A model generated the notes under the pieces. The model had not been told where the DNA came from, ran no database searches, and saw only the letters and a list, made by a program, of their open reading frames with translations. DNA of 45,000 nt from Symbiodinium natans (lineage: Eukaryota > Sar > Dinophyceae > Suessiales > Symbiodiniaceae): assembly GCA_905221605.1 (NCBI GenBank), contig CAJNDS010002137.1, forward strand, positions 77,501 to 122,500. The letters run 5' to 3'. Positions 1-8,844 of the stretch are shown here, one piece after another. Numbering within the stretch: position 1 is the stretch's first letter; each line of letters opens with the position of its first letter. Position numbers and translations under genes: made by a program.

Positions 1-1789
1 CTCCGAGGCCCCTGCTGCCGTTACGACCTGCACAGGCTGCACTGTGCCAGGCGCAGGAGGCGCGGGCCGCGGCGCAGGTGCGGGCACGTGTGCCGGGGCC
101 TGGCTGTCAAGATTGGGGGTTTGGGGGTTTGGGGGTTTGGGGGTTTGGGGGTTTGGGGGTTTGGGGGTTTGGGGGTTTGGGGGTCTAGGGTTGAGGGTTT
201 AGGGTTGAGGGTATTTAGGGTATCAAGATCCGGAAGTCAGGTTTGTAAGTTTAAGATTGGGCTTGGGGTTTGGGGGTTTAGGGGTTTAGGGGTTTATGGT
301 TTAGGGTTTGGGGTTTAGGGTTTAGGGTACTTAGGGTTTAGGGCTTAGGGTTTTGTGAAGCTCTCAGGCTTTTGGAGCATCCTCAGCACAGCGACCAAAA
401 GAGCCTGTGCATTACGGCGGCCTTGCATCTTCGACGAACACGCACGTAGTCTGAGCTTAAACTAGATTCCTCTAAAATGCCTGCAACTATCCGAATGCTA
501 AGCTGAAACTAGAGCTGACTGCCGAAACGCTAGCAAGGAATGTGCTGCGCAACAGCGAAGCTGCACCGCCTTCGCCGCCGGTGGTGCTGGCACTGGTGCT
601 GGCACTGGTGCTGGCACTGGTGCTGGCACTGGTGCGGAGGCTTTGTCCGGGCCTCCCAGCGCTTTGGGTTTAGGGTTTAGGGTTTAGGGTTTAGGGTTTA
701 GGGTTTAGGGTTTAGGGTTTAGGGTCTCGGGCTTAGGGTTCAATGCCCAAACCGTGCCCATGAGGGCACAACTATAGGCTAGGGACTTGGCCCTTACAAG
801 GGCTTCGAAAAATTTGAGATCACCATGTGCAAGCAATAAGAAGATACTAGTTCGTAGTTCGTAGAATATACGAGCTCCAAGCTATTCAGTATTTCATAGA
901 AGCAGACGCACCGATATGCAAATGCATATGTTTCCTCGACCCTAAGCCCGAAACTCAGATGCTAAATCCTGAGCCCTAACACAGGGGTTTAGGGTTACAG
1001 GGTTACAGAGCTCAGGGTTTAGGGTTTAGGGTTATAGAGTTCAGGGAGCCTACAGGTCAAAAGAAGAGAGGCAGCGGCTAGGGGCTCCCGGCATCCGATG
1101 TTGTGGTGCTCGCAGCACCAGATCTTCTTGCCCAGGGACCTGGAAAGGTTTCTCGCAAAGCGAGGGTTTAGGGTTCAGGGTGTTTAGGGTGTTTAGGGGG
1201 TTTAGGGTTTAGGGTTGAGGGCCTAGGGTGGTGACTTGCTGGAGGTGTCTCGGTACTCTGGCCGGCTTGTACTTGAAGCCCCAGCCAGCCCTTACCTGCT
1301 CCGAAAAATATTACAAAAATGACCCTCTGAAACGCTAATCCCTAAACCCTAAACCCTAAACCCTACACCCTAAACATCCCAAGGGCCTGCCGACCTGGAG
1401 GGTCAGGGTACTTCTAACCCCACATAGCACTGCACTGAGATGCCCCCTTGACTCCTCGAATTGAGTAGCTACGAAGTAGACGTCTAACTGGGGTTATGCC
1501 CCCTTGCTCCTCTAATTGAGTAGCTACTAGGTAGACTTCTAAGTGGGGTTATAGAGTACCCATGAATCTCCAACTCCTCTAATCTTGGCTGCACTCAGGA
1601 GGGTAGCTATAAATTAAACTTTTAGCTGCCTTAACAAGAAACCCAACAAACCCAAAAGGCTAAAGATGTAAAGTTACAGCAAAGCACCACAAAGTAATTA
1701 AGTAGCTACTTAAGTAGATAAAGTACCCATGAATCTCCAAGGAGGCCGAAGCTGGGATGGCGACCACGCATGTTGCCAATCATCGCTGC
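1..1789 (-). CDS. Trp-Cys-Cys ('WCC') module protein with Pro/Ala-rich tail, partial at both ends
   Basis: Four islands join in frame on the minus strand: 1789-1765 (25 nt), 1139-1093 (47 nt), 652-579 and 99-1. Together they read DDWQHAWSLGKKIWCC, then EHHNIGCPDKASAPVP, then a PAPV repeat, then an Ala/Pro-rich stretch ending at the window edge. The W..AWS..KK.WCC...GC pattern matches a cysteine module I recall from secreted or surface proteins of dinoflagellates; its biochemical role is unknown. Introns: 1764-1140 (GT-AG), 1092-653 (GC-AG, near-repeat GCCGGGA/GCCCGGA at the edges) and 578-100 (GC-AG). Each contains telomeric arrays, and the first has both orientations. The upstream exon, expected to end in a lone T, was not found. 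The donor of the PAPV exon is the least certain site. Confidence 0.55.
113..185 (+). repeat. Variant G-rich array, unit TTTGGGGG
   Basis: Eight or so consecutive 8-bp units of TTTGGGGG, grading into TTTAGGG variants toward 360. It lies in the last intron of the WCC gene. Confidence 0.9.
581..636. repeat. 12-bp minisatellite GGTGCTGGCACT
   Basis: About four and a half perfect units. On the minus strand it encodes the PAPV repeat of the WCC-module gene, so it is a coding minisatellite. Confidence 0.85.
661..726 (+). repeat. Interstitial telomeric array (TTTAGGG)
   Basis: About 8 perfect units inside the second intron inferred for the WCC gene, starting 9 bases from its 3' splice site. Confidence 0.95.
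1437..1560 (+). repeat. Two tandem copies of a ~60-bp unit
   Basis: TGCCCCCTTG...TCTAA.TGGGGTTAT is repeated twice with a few substitutions. The inner motif, GTAGACTTCTAAGTGGGGTT, resembles the arms of the TA-flanked MITE-like family. The repeat sits in the first intron of the WCC gene. Confidence 0.7.
1584..1694 (+). repeat. Dispersed repeat, copy without telomeric insert
   Basis: Begins CTTGGCTGCACTCAGGAGGG and ends AAGCACCACAAAG. A second copy at 29215-29329 has the same two flanks, but about 40 bp of its centre is replaced by telomeric repeats. Confidence 0.8.
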
Positions 1790-2003
1790 CTCGTCACATC
1801 GCTCGGGGCTTCACCGATGTTCTTGTAAACCCGAAACCCTAAACCCGAAACCCTAAACCCTAAACCCGAAACCCTAAACCCTAAACCCTAAACCCACACT
1901 TGATGACCCTCAACTCTAAACCCTAAACCCTCAACCCTCAACCTGCGCCTTCAGGGGCTCTTGTGCCGTCAGCCCTTGCACCTTGGAGAGTTCCGCCTTA
2001 TGC

Positions 2004-2082
2004 GAACAGTCCTCAGTAGGGATGTGGTAGCCCCCCCATTAGAATCCCTACTCAGGAGCTGTTTGCTTCAGCGGGAACATCC
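2004..2082 (+). mobile_element. MITE-like palindrome, GGGATGTT family, degenerate copy
   Basis: ACAGTCCTCAGTAGGGAT is followed by the inverted arm ATCCCTACTCAGGAGCTGTT and GGGAACATCCC. It matches the family at 4833, 34630 and 42468. A separate half copy lies at 2127-2171. Confidence 0.55.
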
Positions 2083-3776
2083 CTAAACCCTAAACCCTAA
2101 ACCCTAAACCTAAAACCCTAAACCCTATTAAGGAGCTACTAGTATAAGGGGAGAACATCCCAACCTGCACTTGTACTCGCCAACAAACTTTGAGGCCCGG
2201 GAGCTTAGCTTAGGGATCAAGATCAAAGCACCCGCCACCCTCTCAAGATACCCTAAACCCTAAACCCTAAACCCTAAACCCTAAAACCCTAAGACCCTAA
2301 GACCCTTTTGGCTTCCGGACCCCGAAAATCCTGAGCCCCAAAACCCAAGACCCCGAAACCCTGAAACGCAAGCCCAAATCGCCTAAACCCGAAATCGTCC
2401 ACTCAACCAACAACGCCACTTACCCTAAACCCTGAACCCTACACCCTAAACCCTAAACCCTACACCCTAAAACCCTAGTAGCCTGACTCGCACTTCAGCT
2501 GTGGACAGCCAAGGCCGCTTACGGAGCAGCAGTGCCTCAGAATGGAATTTTGGGGCTTCGCGTTTACCCTACACCCTAATTCCTAAACCCTACACCCTGC
2601 ACCCTACACCCTAAACCCTAAAACCCTAAAAACCCTAAACCTTAAGATTAAGGTTTAGGGTGTAGGCTTTACCCTTTGTTTGCTGTAGGGTGTTTGGAGC
2701 TTTTTTCCAGTGTGATCATGTTGAGCTCATGGAAGGTTTGAGTAGGGTTGAAGGCTTAGCTTTCAGGGTTTAGGGTTTAGGGTTTAGGGTTTAGGGTTTA
2801 GGGTTTAGGGTTGAGGGTTGAGGGTTGAGGGTTGAGGGTTCAGGGTTCAGGGTTTAGTGTTTAGGGTTTAGGGGTTAGGGTCTAGGGTCTAGGGTCTAGG
2901 GTTTAGGGTTTAGGGTCTAGGGTCTAGGGTCAAGGGTTTAGGGTTTAGGGTTCAGGGTTCAGGGTTCAGGGTTCAGGGTTCAGGGTTCAGGGTTTAGTAT
3001 AGGGTTTAGGGTTTAGGGTTTAGGGGATGGGTCGCCATCCCCCCCCCCCCCCAAAAAAAAAAAGCACTGATCTGGAATGCTACGAACGAAGTGCTAGCTT
3101 GCTTCGTCGCTGAGAGTTCGCAGGGTCTTTAGGGGTTAGAAAATCTCCCGCGTCGTGGCAATGTTGAAAGGCAAGGCATAGAGTGTGTAAGCCCCTAAAC
3201 CCGTTTCTACAGCAGGGTTTAGGGTTTAAGGTTGAGGGTTTAGGCCCTAAACCCTAACCTACGAATTGCTTAAGAACACCCCCCCCCAAAAAAAAATAAT
3301 AACAAAAAAATCCTTATTAAGGGAAATATGGGGATCATTGTCTTCTACTTTAGGGTTTTGCAAGTAGCGTGTGGTGTAGTGAGTAGAGTATGTTTATCCA
3401 CCCGTCTGGGGTCTAGAAAGTAGGGCCGTGGGGGGGCTTGAGGGTCCCGAAACCCCAAACCCTAAACCCTAAACCCTAAACCCTAAACCCCAAAAAGTTT
3501 CTCGGCTCCCAGGGGCATGTTTCCTGAGCTTCCAAGTGCCCGACTGCCTCTCCTTAAGAGACCACTGGTGCGATGCCTGCAGATTCGGGTTTAGGGTTTA
3601 GGGTTTCTTAGGGTTTAGGGTTTAAGGTTTAGGGTTTAGGGTTCAGGGATTTGAGGGTTTAGGGTTTTTAGGGTTCAGGGTTTAGGGTTTAAGGTTTAGG
3701 TTTTAGGGTTTAGGGCTTTCGCTTTCGCTCCCGCGTAGCTGGCCGAACCACAAAGCAGGGTCACACGTCCGTCTCG

Positions 3777-3872
3777 GTTTAGGGTTTAGGGTTTAGGGTT
3801 TAGGGTTTAGGGTTTAGGGTTTAGGGTTTAGGGTTTAGGGTTTAGGGTTTAGGGTTTAGGGTTTAGGGTTTT
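3777..3872 (+). repeat. Interstitial telomeric array (TTTAGGG)
   Basis: About 13 nearly perfect units, one of the longer arrays in the window. Confidence 0.95.
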
Positions 3873-4832
3873 GGGTTTAGGAACATGCAGCGGCAGAGAC
3901 AAAAAGCGCCAAAGGCCGGCCGGATACATGACTCAGCTTGAGCAAAGTCCTGCAAGGCAACACCTCCTGCCGCAATTAAGGGGCAAAAGGAGGGCCCCTA
4001 GAAGGAACCCTTAATCTTATTCCCCGAAAAAGGCCCCCCCAATATCTATCCGATATCATCCCAAAATCCTAAGTAGCCCCCAAATAACCCGTAAGGAACC
4101 CCTAAGGTCTCTTACAAGGGTCCCTCCTTTAGGCCTCCTGCCGCAAACGAAGCCGAGCATCTCAGTCCCTAACCAAGATGGGTATTTCCCAAAATCAGGG
4201 CACCCCGTTTTCGCCAAATAGAATAGCATCCTGTGTCAAAAGCGGGCTATCACCCTAAACCCTAAACCCAAAACCCTAAACCCGAAGAACCCTAAACCCT
4301 TGTTGGGCTTCGGGCTGGAGGGCCTCCTTCTTGTGCTGCACCGCCGTGCGGCAAGGGATTCAGGTGATCATAGAACCCCAAGCCCTAAGCCCTAAGCCCT
4401 AGGTAAGCACGAAGTGTAATGAAGGAAATGAAGAGAGAATGAAGAAAGCACCAGGAAAACCATGAATAATTAGTAATAGAATGAAAGTAGCATATGAACG
4501 TATTATATGCCCGTGTAAAACCGCAGGAAATTTAATAATTTTCAAGGGGCTTTTTGTAGGGCCATTAATTCGTTTACAAATGAACGTAGTGAATGGCCCA
4601 TTTACATGGGAATGAATGCATGTTCACTTCTCTGTTAAGCCCTAAACCCTAAACCCTAAACCGTAAACCGCAAGGCAGACCACGAAGCCTCCAGCAAACC
4701 CAAAACCTTGGGATGTTCCCCTCTATAGTAGAAGCCAAACAGTTGGAAACTCAGTAGCGTCAATCCCTAAGAGTAAGAAACAGGGAATCCCAGCACTATT
4801 TGTCCTGAAAAAGGTTTCCAGTGGGGTTTACT

Positions 4833-4915
4833 GTATACTAACAGTCATTGATAGGGATTCTAGTACCCCCTATTCTAATCCCTATTAAGGACTGTTGTAT
4901 AAGGGGGAACATCCC
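4833..4915 (+). mobile_element. MITE-like palindrome, GGGATGTT family
   Basis: TATACTAACAGTC..TGATAGGGATT is inverted as AATCCCTATTAAGGACTGTTGTATAAGGGGGAACATCCC (shown as the right arm, about 38 bp). The outer left end is missing. No coding capacity. Confidence 0.65.
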
Positions 4916-6613
4916 AACCCTTAAAACCCAAACCCTAAACCCTAAACCCTCTTTTCTCAAACTCCTTGAAACTCCCCAAAAAACCCCTGGACTTCCTGAA
5001 ACTTTGCTGAACTGGGGTTCCGAAAGTGGGGGGGGGGGGGGGATACCCTATTGGAATCCCACTATCTGAGGGTCTAGTATGGGGCCCCTTTTTTTTTTTT
5101 TAGTAAAGGGGCCCTAAACCCTGAACCCTTTGTTGAACCCGGTCTGAGAGCCATGCCGGCACCTAAGCCTTATAAACCCTAAACCCGTTTAGGGTTTAGG
5201 GTTTAGGGTTTAGGGTTTAGGGTTTAGGGTTTAGGGTTTAGGGTTTAGGGTTTTTCAAGACCCCTCCCTTGCCTCGACGTTGCATCGGAAGTCTTCCTTC
5301 ATGGGTGGGGGGGGGGTCTTCGTTTGCTGTTCTTACCCTTCGGGTTTTCGTTATCGACTCTCATGCACGCTCGCGGTTGAACTTAAGCCACGGAAGCCCG
5401 CAAAGAAAAAATTCTCCGGCCTTCCGCGAGAAGGCATGAGCTCTGAGCGCAGAGCTGGGTGCCCTTCGAAACAGGGGGGGGGCGTGGCCGGGACATTTTG
5501 CGTGAGGGGACGGGTGTTCCCAGCGTTCCCACAAGCCAGCTTGCTAGCATTCGGGTTAGGGTTTAGGGTTTAGGGTTTTGGGTTTAGGGTTTCGCACGGC
5601 TTTAAACGGCTGCTGGCATCAGAGATTCTTGGGAGGCTGGAATGGAATTCGAGCTCGAGCCATGCTTGCTTGCGAGTTGGTGCATGTCCCAAAGCCCTAA
5701 ACCCGAAACCCTAAACCCTATAAACCCTAAACCCTATGAACCCTATAAACCATAAACCCTAAACCCTAAACCCTAAACCCTAAACCCTAAACCCTAAACC
5801 CTAAACCCAGCCGAAGTCAGTGCTGAGAGCGTTGATGCTGGAGAGTCCTTGCAACACCATGGCGTCAGGGAGAGTGGGCAGGAGTGGAGAGCCCAGGGCC
5901 CAATCTTAGGGCGCTTAGGTTGCCGCTGGACAGCAAGAGCTGGTTTCTGCAACACCGGGGAGGGGGGGGGGGGGAGGGGGATCAAAGGGTTGTAATTATG
6001 GGTGCTGTATAGGCTGTATAGGGTCTGAAGCTCTGCAAGTCTGAGCCCAAAAAACTTCCGTAGATATCTTAGCAACAACAAGGGGCCATGTAATTTGGGA
6101 TCCTTATCCAAATACGATCAACGTCCATGTTTTAGGCCTTGGGGGTTTAGGGTTTAGGGTTTAGGGTTTAGGGTTTAGGGTTTAGGGTAACCCCAAACCC
6201 CCAGAACCCTAAACCCATGTGTTAAGGCTTAGGGTAAGCGGGCCTAGGCCCATCACCCAGAATGCCGTCGTGTGCGGCATCGGGTCTGTGTGGCTCCTGC
6301 AAGCTGACGGTTTAGGGTTTAGGGTTTAGGGTTTAGGGTTTAGGGTTTAGGGTTCCTCCAAATATTCCATATTCCCCACGATCCAATGATGGGACTTTTT
6401 CATGTTAGGGCTGTTAGGGGGCTAGGGGGGGGGGTGGTCCCTAGTAAGACGCTAAACCCTAAACAATAAACCCCTAGCCGCGTGAACTCTAACCCCTACT
6501 TTGGCGTCAATGTGACTAGCCTTGGCAAGCAAATGAAGGCACTAAAAGTTCAGACGTGTTCAAGTAGCCCTAAACCCTAAACCCTAAACCCTAAATCCTA
6601 AACCCTAAACCCT

Positions 6614-6726
6614 CCGCAGCCAGACCTGAAACTGCATCGATCCGCCGAGAAGCTGGAAGCAATCACCGGCTACACACTTCCATCGACGCCAGCTGCAGGA
6701 TCTCTCCAGCTGCAGAAGCCCTGTAA
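6614..6726 (+). CDS. Probable exon, unknown protein
   Basis: This island between two telomeric arrays is open on the plus strand, reading PQPDLKLHRSAEKLEAITG then YTLPSTPAAGSLQLQKPC. The residue mix is gene-like with no low complexity. Four further plus-strand islands follow within 2 kb, so they may form one gene. I do not recognise the family, and splice sites are not fixed. Confidence 0.4.
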
Positions 6727-7354
6727 ACCTCAAGCCCTCAACCCTAAACCCCAAACTCTAAACCCCAAACCCGAAACCCTAAACCCGAAACCCTAAACCC
6801 CAAACCCTAAACCCTAAAATCATACTCAGGGATCCCCATGTGGTCACTCCTCAAAATGATGGTCCCTTGTTGGGTGCCCTAAATATTCGGGGCCACCTTA
6901 TACTGGCAATCCACAAGGGACCATACTTTAGAAAAGTGACCATGGAGAGAGATACATATATTAATATATATATATGTTTATGTGTATATATATACATATG
7001 TATTCCTTAGTTAAGGGGCTTTGGGCACTTTGGGAAGACCCTGAAGGTTGCCTGCCCAGTCACCTTAAGAGCTAAACTAAGTCCGCAGCTCGAGCCCGGT
7101 TCAGGGTTTAGGGTTTAGGGCTAAGGTTTAGGGTTTAGGGTTTAGGGTTTCGGGTTTAGGGTTGAACCCTCAAGCCTGACAGCCTGGAAACGACGCGGGC
7201 CGCGCCTTCGGCCGCACTGGGACGGGCGGGAACTGTCCGTGCGCCGCCTGAACGAGACCGCGAGGAGGGTTCAGGGTCGAAAGGCTGTAGGATGCCCAGG
7301 GAGCCAGGGTTTAGGGTTTAGGGTTTAGGTTTTACGGTTTAGGTTTAGGGTTTG

Positions 7355-7444
7355 TCACCCCTGGCTGACCTGAAGCACTGGGCAACACCACTGGCGCCAC
7401 ACAAAAGTTCGGCCACCAAAGAACAGAGCTCAGAAGCAAACGGC
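7355..7444 (+). CDS. Probable exon, unknown protein
   Basis: Plus-strand open island, SPLADLKHWATPLAPHK then SSATKEQSSEANG, bounded by telomeric arrays on both sides. Possibly part of the same gene as 6614-6726. Family not recognised. Confidence 0.4.
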
Positions 7445-7515
7445 CCTAAGCCCTAAGCCCTAAGCGCTAAGCCCTAAGCCCTCAGCCCTCAGCCTTCAGC
7501 CCTAAACCCTAAACC

Positions 7516-7632
7516 AACAAAACCTTTCGCGTGGGCCTTCTTGGGGCCCAGGATCAACGACACCTTGGCTCGCAGGGCTGGCTTTTCTCAGGTGTCATGC
7601 AACAGCAATGTGCGGATAACATCCGTTTGTAG
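7516..7632 (+). CDS. Probable exon, unknown protein
   Basis: Plus-strand island of 38 codons ending at TAG, reading NKTFRVGLLGAQDQRHLGS and QGWLFSGVMQQQCADNIRL. The TAG could be a real terminus or lie past an unrecognised donor. Family not recognised. Confidence 0.4.
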   Translation, partial: NKTFRVGLLGAQDQRHLGSQGWLFSGVMQQQCADNIRL

Positions 7633-7765
7633 TTTCCCTCCTGAGCCCTAAGCCCGAAGCCCTAAGCCCTAAGCCCCAAGCCCCAAGCCCTAAGCCCTAA
7701 GCCCTAAACCTATGACTATCATTAGCCAGAAACTCACGAGCCCCAAGTAAAGAGCTCACGAGTGT

Positions 7766-7796
<31 letters not shown>

Positions 7797-7980
7797 GTCG
7801 GACTGTGCCATCGTTGGGAGGTTCCGGTCTGTGCAGGGTCTATAGGGTAATAGGGCGTGTAAGGCTTCTCGGTCGCCTAAAACCTGGGTGGGATTAGGGT
7901 TCAGGCGCTAGAGTTGGCGTAGCTGGGTAGCGTTACAGCGTCTGATCTACATTCGAGGGCATTTGGGGGGGTCTCTAGAC

Positions 7981-8174
7981 TAAACCCTAAACCCTAAACC
8001 CTAAACCCTAAACCCTAAACCCTTAACCCTTAACCCTTAACCCTTTAAACTTTAAACCCTAAACCCTAAACCCTTTAAACTTTAAACCCTAAACCCTAAA
8101 CCCTAAACCCTGAACCCTAAACCCTAAACCCTAAACCCTAAACCCTAAACCCTAAACCCTAAACCCTAAACCCA
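7981..8174 (+). repeat. Long interstitial CCCTAAA array with variants
   Basis: Nearly 200 bp, mostly CCCTAAA with short CCCTTAA and CCCTTTAAACTTTAAA variants. It ends AAACCCAG, which is a usable 3' splice site. Confidence 0.9.
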
Positions 8175-8178
8175 GTCC

Positions 8179-8271
8179 TGCCTCACAGCTTTTTTCTGCA
8201 AGCGCCCGCTGAGCCCTACAGAATCTGGAGCAGCCGCCGCTTGGTTCTTCATGACACTTCTGGCACGATAG
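8179..8271 (+). CDS. Probable exon, partly hydrophobic, unknown protein
   Basis: Plus-strand island just after a long CCCTAAA array that ends ...AAACCCAG. It reads CLTAFFCKRPLSPTESGAA then AAWFFMTLLAR and a TAG. The alanine/phenylalanine stretch could be part of a membrane segment. Family not recognised. Confidence 0.35.
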   Translation, partial: CLTAFFCKRPLSPTESGAAAAWFFMTLLAR

Positions 8272-8361
8272 CATGCTCCCTAAACCCTAAACCCTAAACC
8301 CGAAACCCTAAACCCTAAATCCTAAACCCTCAACCCTAAATCCCAAAACCCAACAAAGCAG

Positions 8362-8499
8362 GACCAGAAGCCTCGAGTGATGAGGGGCGTGCGCGAGTCT
8401 AAGGGCATCTACTTTTTGGATCCTCCCACGGGTCTGGTGCCCGTGCTTCCTATTCTGAGTTTTGCTTGTGCAGCGAGTCAGGCATTCGATTTGCTTCCA
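8362..8499 (+). CDS. Probable exon with clean splice sites, unknown protein
   Basis: 46 codons between AAAGCAG (acceptor, followed by G) and GTAATT (donor), phase 0 at the donor. It reads DQKPRVMRGVRESKGIYF, LDPPTGLVPVLPILSFACA, ASQAFDLLP. The central part is hydrophobic. This is the best supported of the five plus-strand islands, and the telomeric array starting at 8519 would lie in the following intron. Family not recognised. Confidence 0.5.
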
Positions 8500-8604
8500 G
8501 TAATTCGACTTCTGGTAACCCTAAACCCTAAACCCTCAACCCTAAACCCTAAACCCTAACCCTAAGCCCTAAACCCTAAACCCTGCGGGTGAACAGGGAG
8601 AGGC

Positions 8605-8812
8605 TCAGCGTAGAATCCTGGCAGCTTGCTGGGCGACCGCCTCCCCGAGTCTCGCGTGCTGGTCCTCATCGAGATGGATGCCATCCACGAGGCTGGCTCT
8701 TGTGACCTCAGGGCCTGAAAAGCCCTGGCCCAAAAAAAATGTTAACCTTTTTACTTGTAATAGGACTGGATGTTGCATATTTTTATTTACCCAAATAAGC
8801 TCAATAGGATTC

Positions 8813-8844
<32 letters not shown>

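Larger units (their letters stand above)
1790..6600. other. Telomeric mosaic with unassigned islands
   Basis: Alternating CCCTAAA and TTTAGGG arrays separate islands of roughly 60-300 bp. Islands at 2480-2570, 3095-3190, 3715-3778 and 4310-4375 stay open on the minus strand with plausible residue content, and 5810-5960 on the plus strand. None matches a family I recognise, and several are open on both strands, so no gene is called. Poly-C/poly-A and poly-G runs occur at 3040-3063, 3282-3299 and 5028-5042. Confidence 0.6.

Noticed and set aside
88-318. Open frame of Gly/Leu/Val/Trp repeats
   Set aside because: It is only a translation of TTTGGGGG and TTTAGGG variants in the intron of a minus-strand gene.
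1990-2025. Upstream exon of the WCC gene (reading PTED-C on the minus strand)
   Set aside because: The frame and donor would fit, but the sequence is an arm of the GGGATGTT palindromic family, so the match is probably chance.
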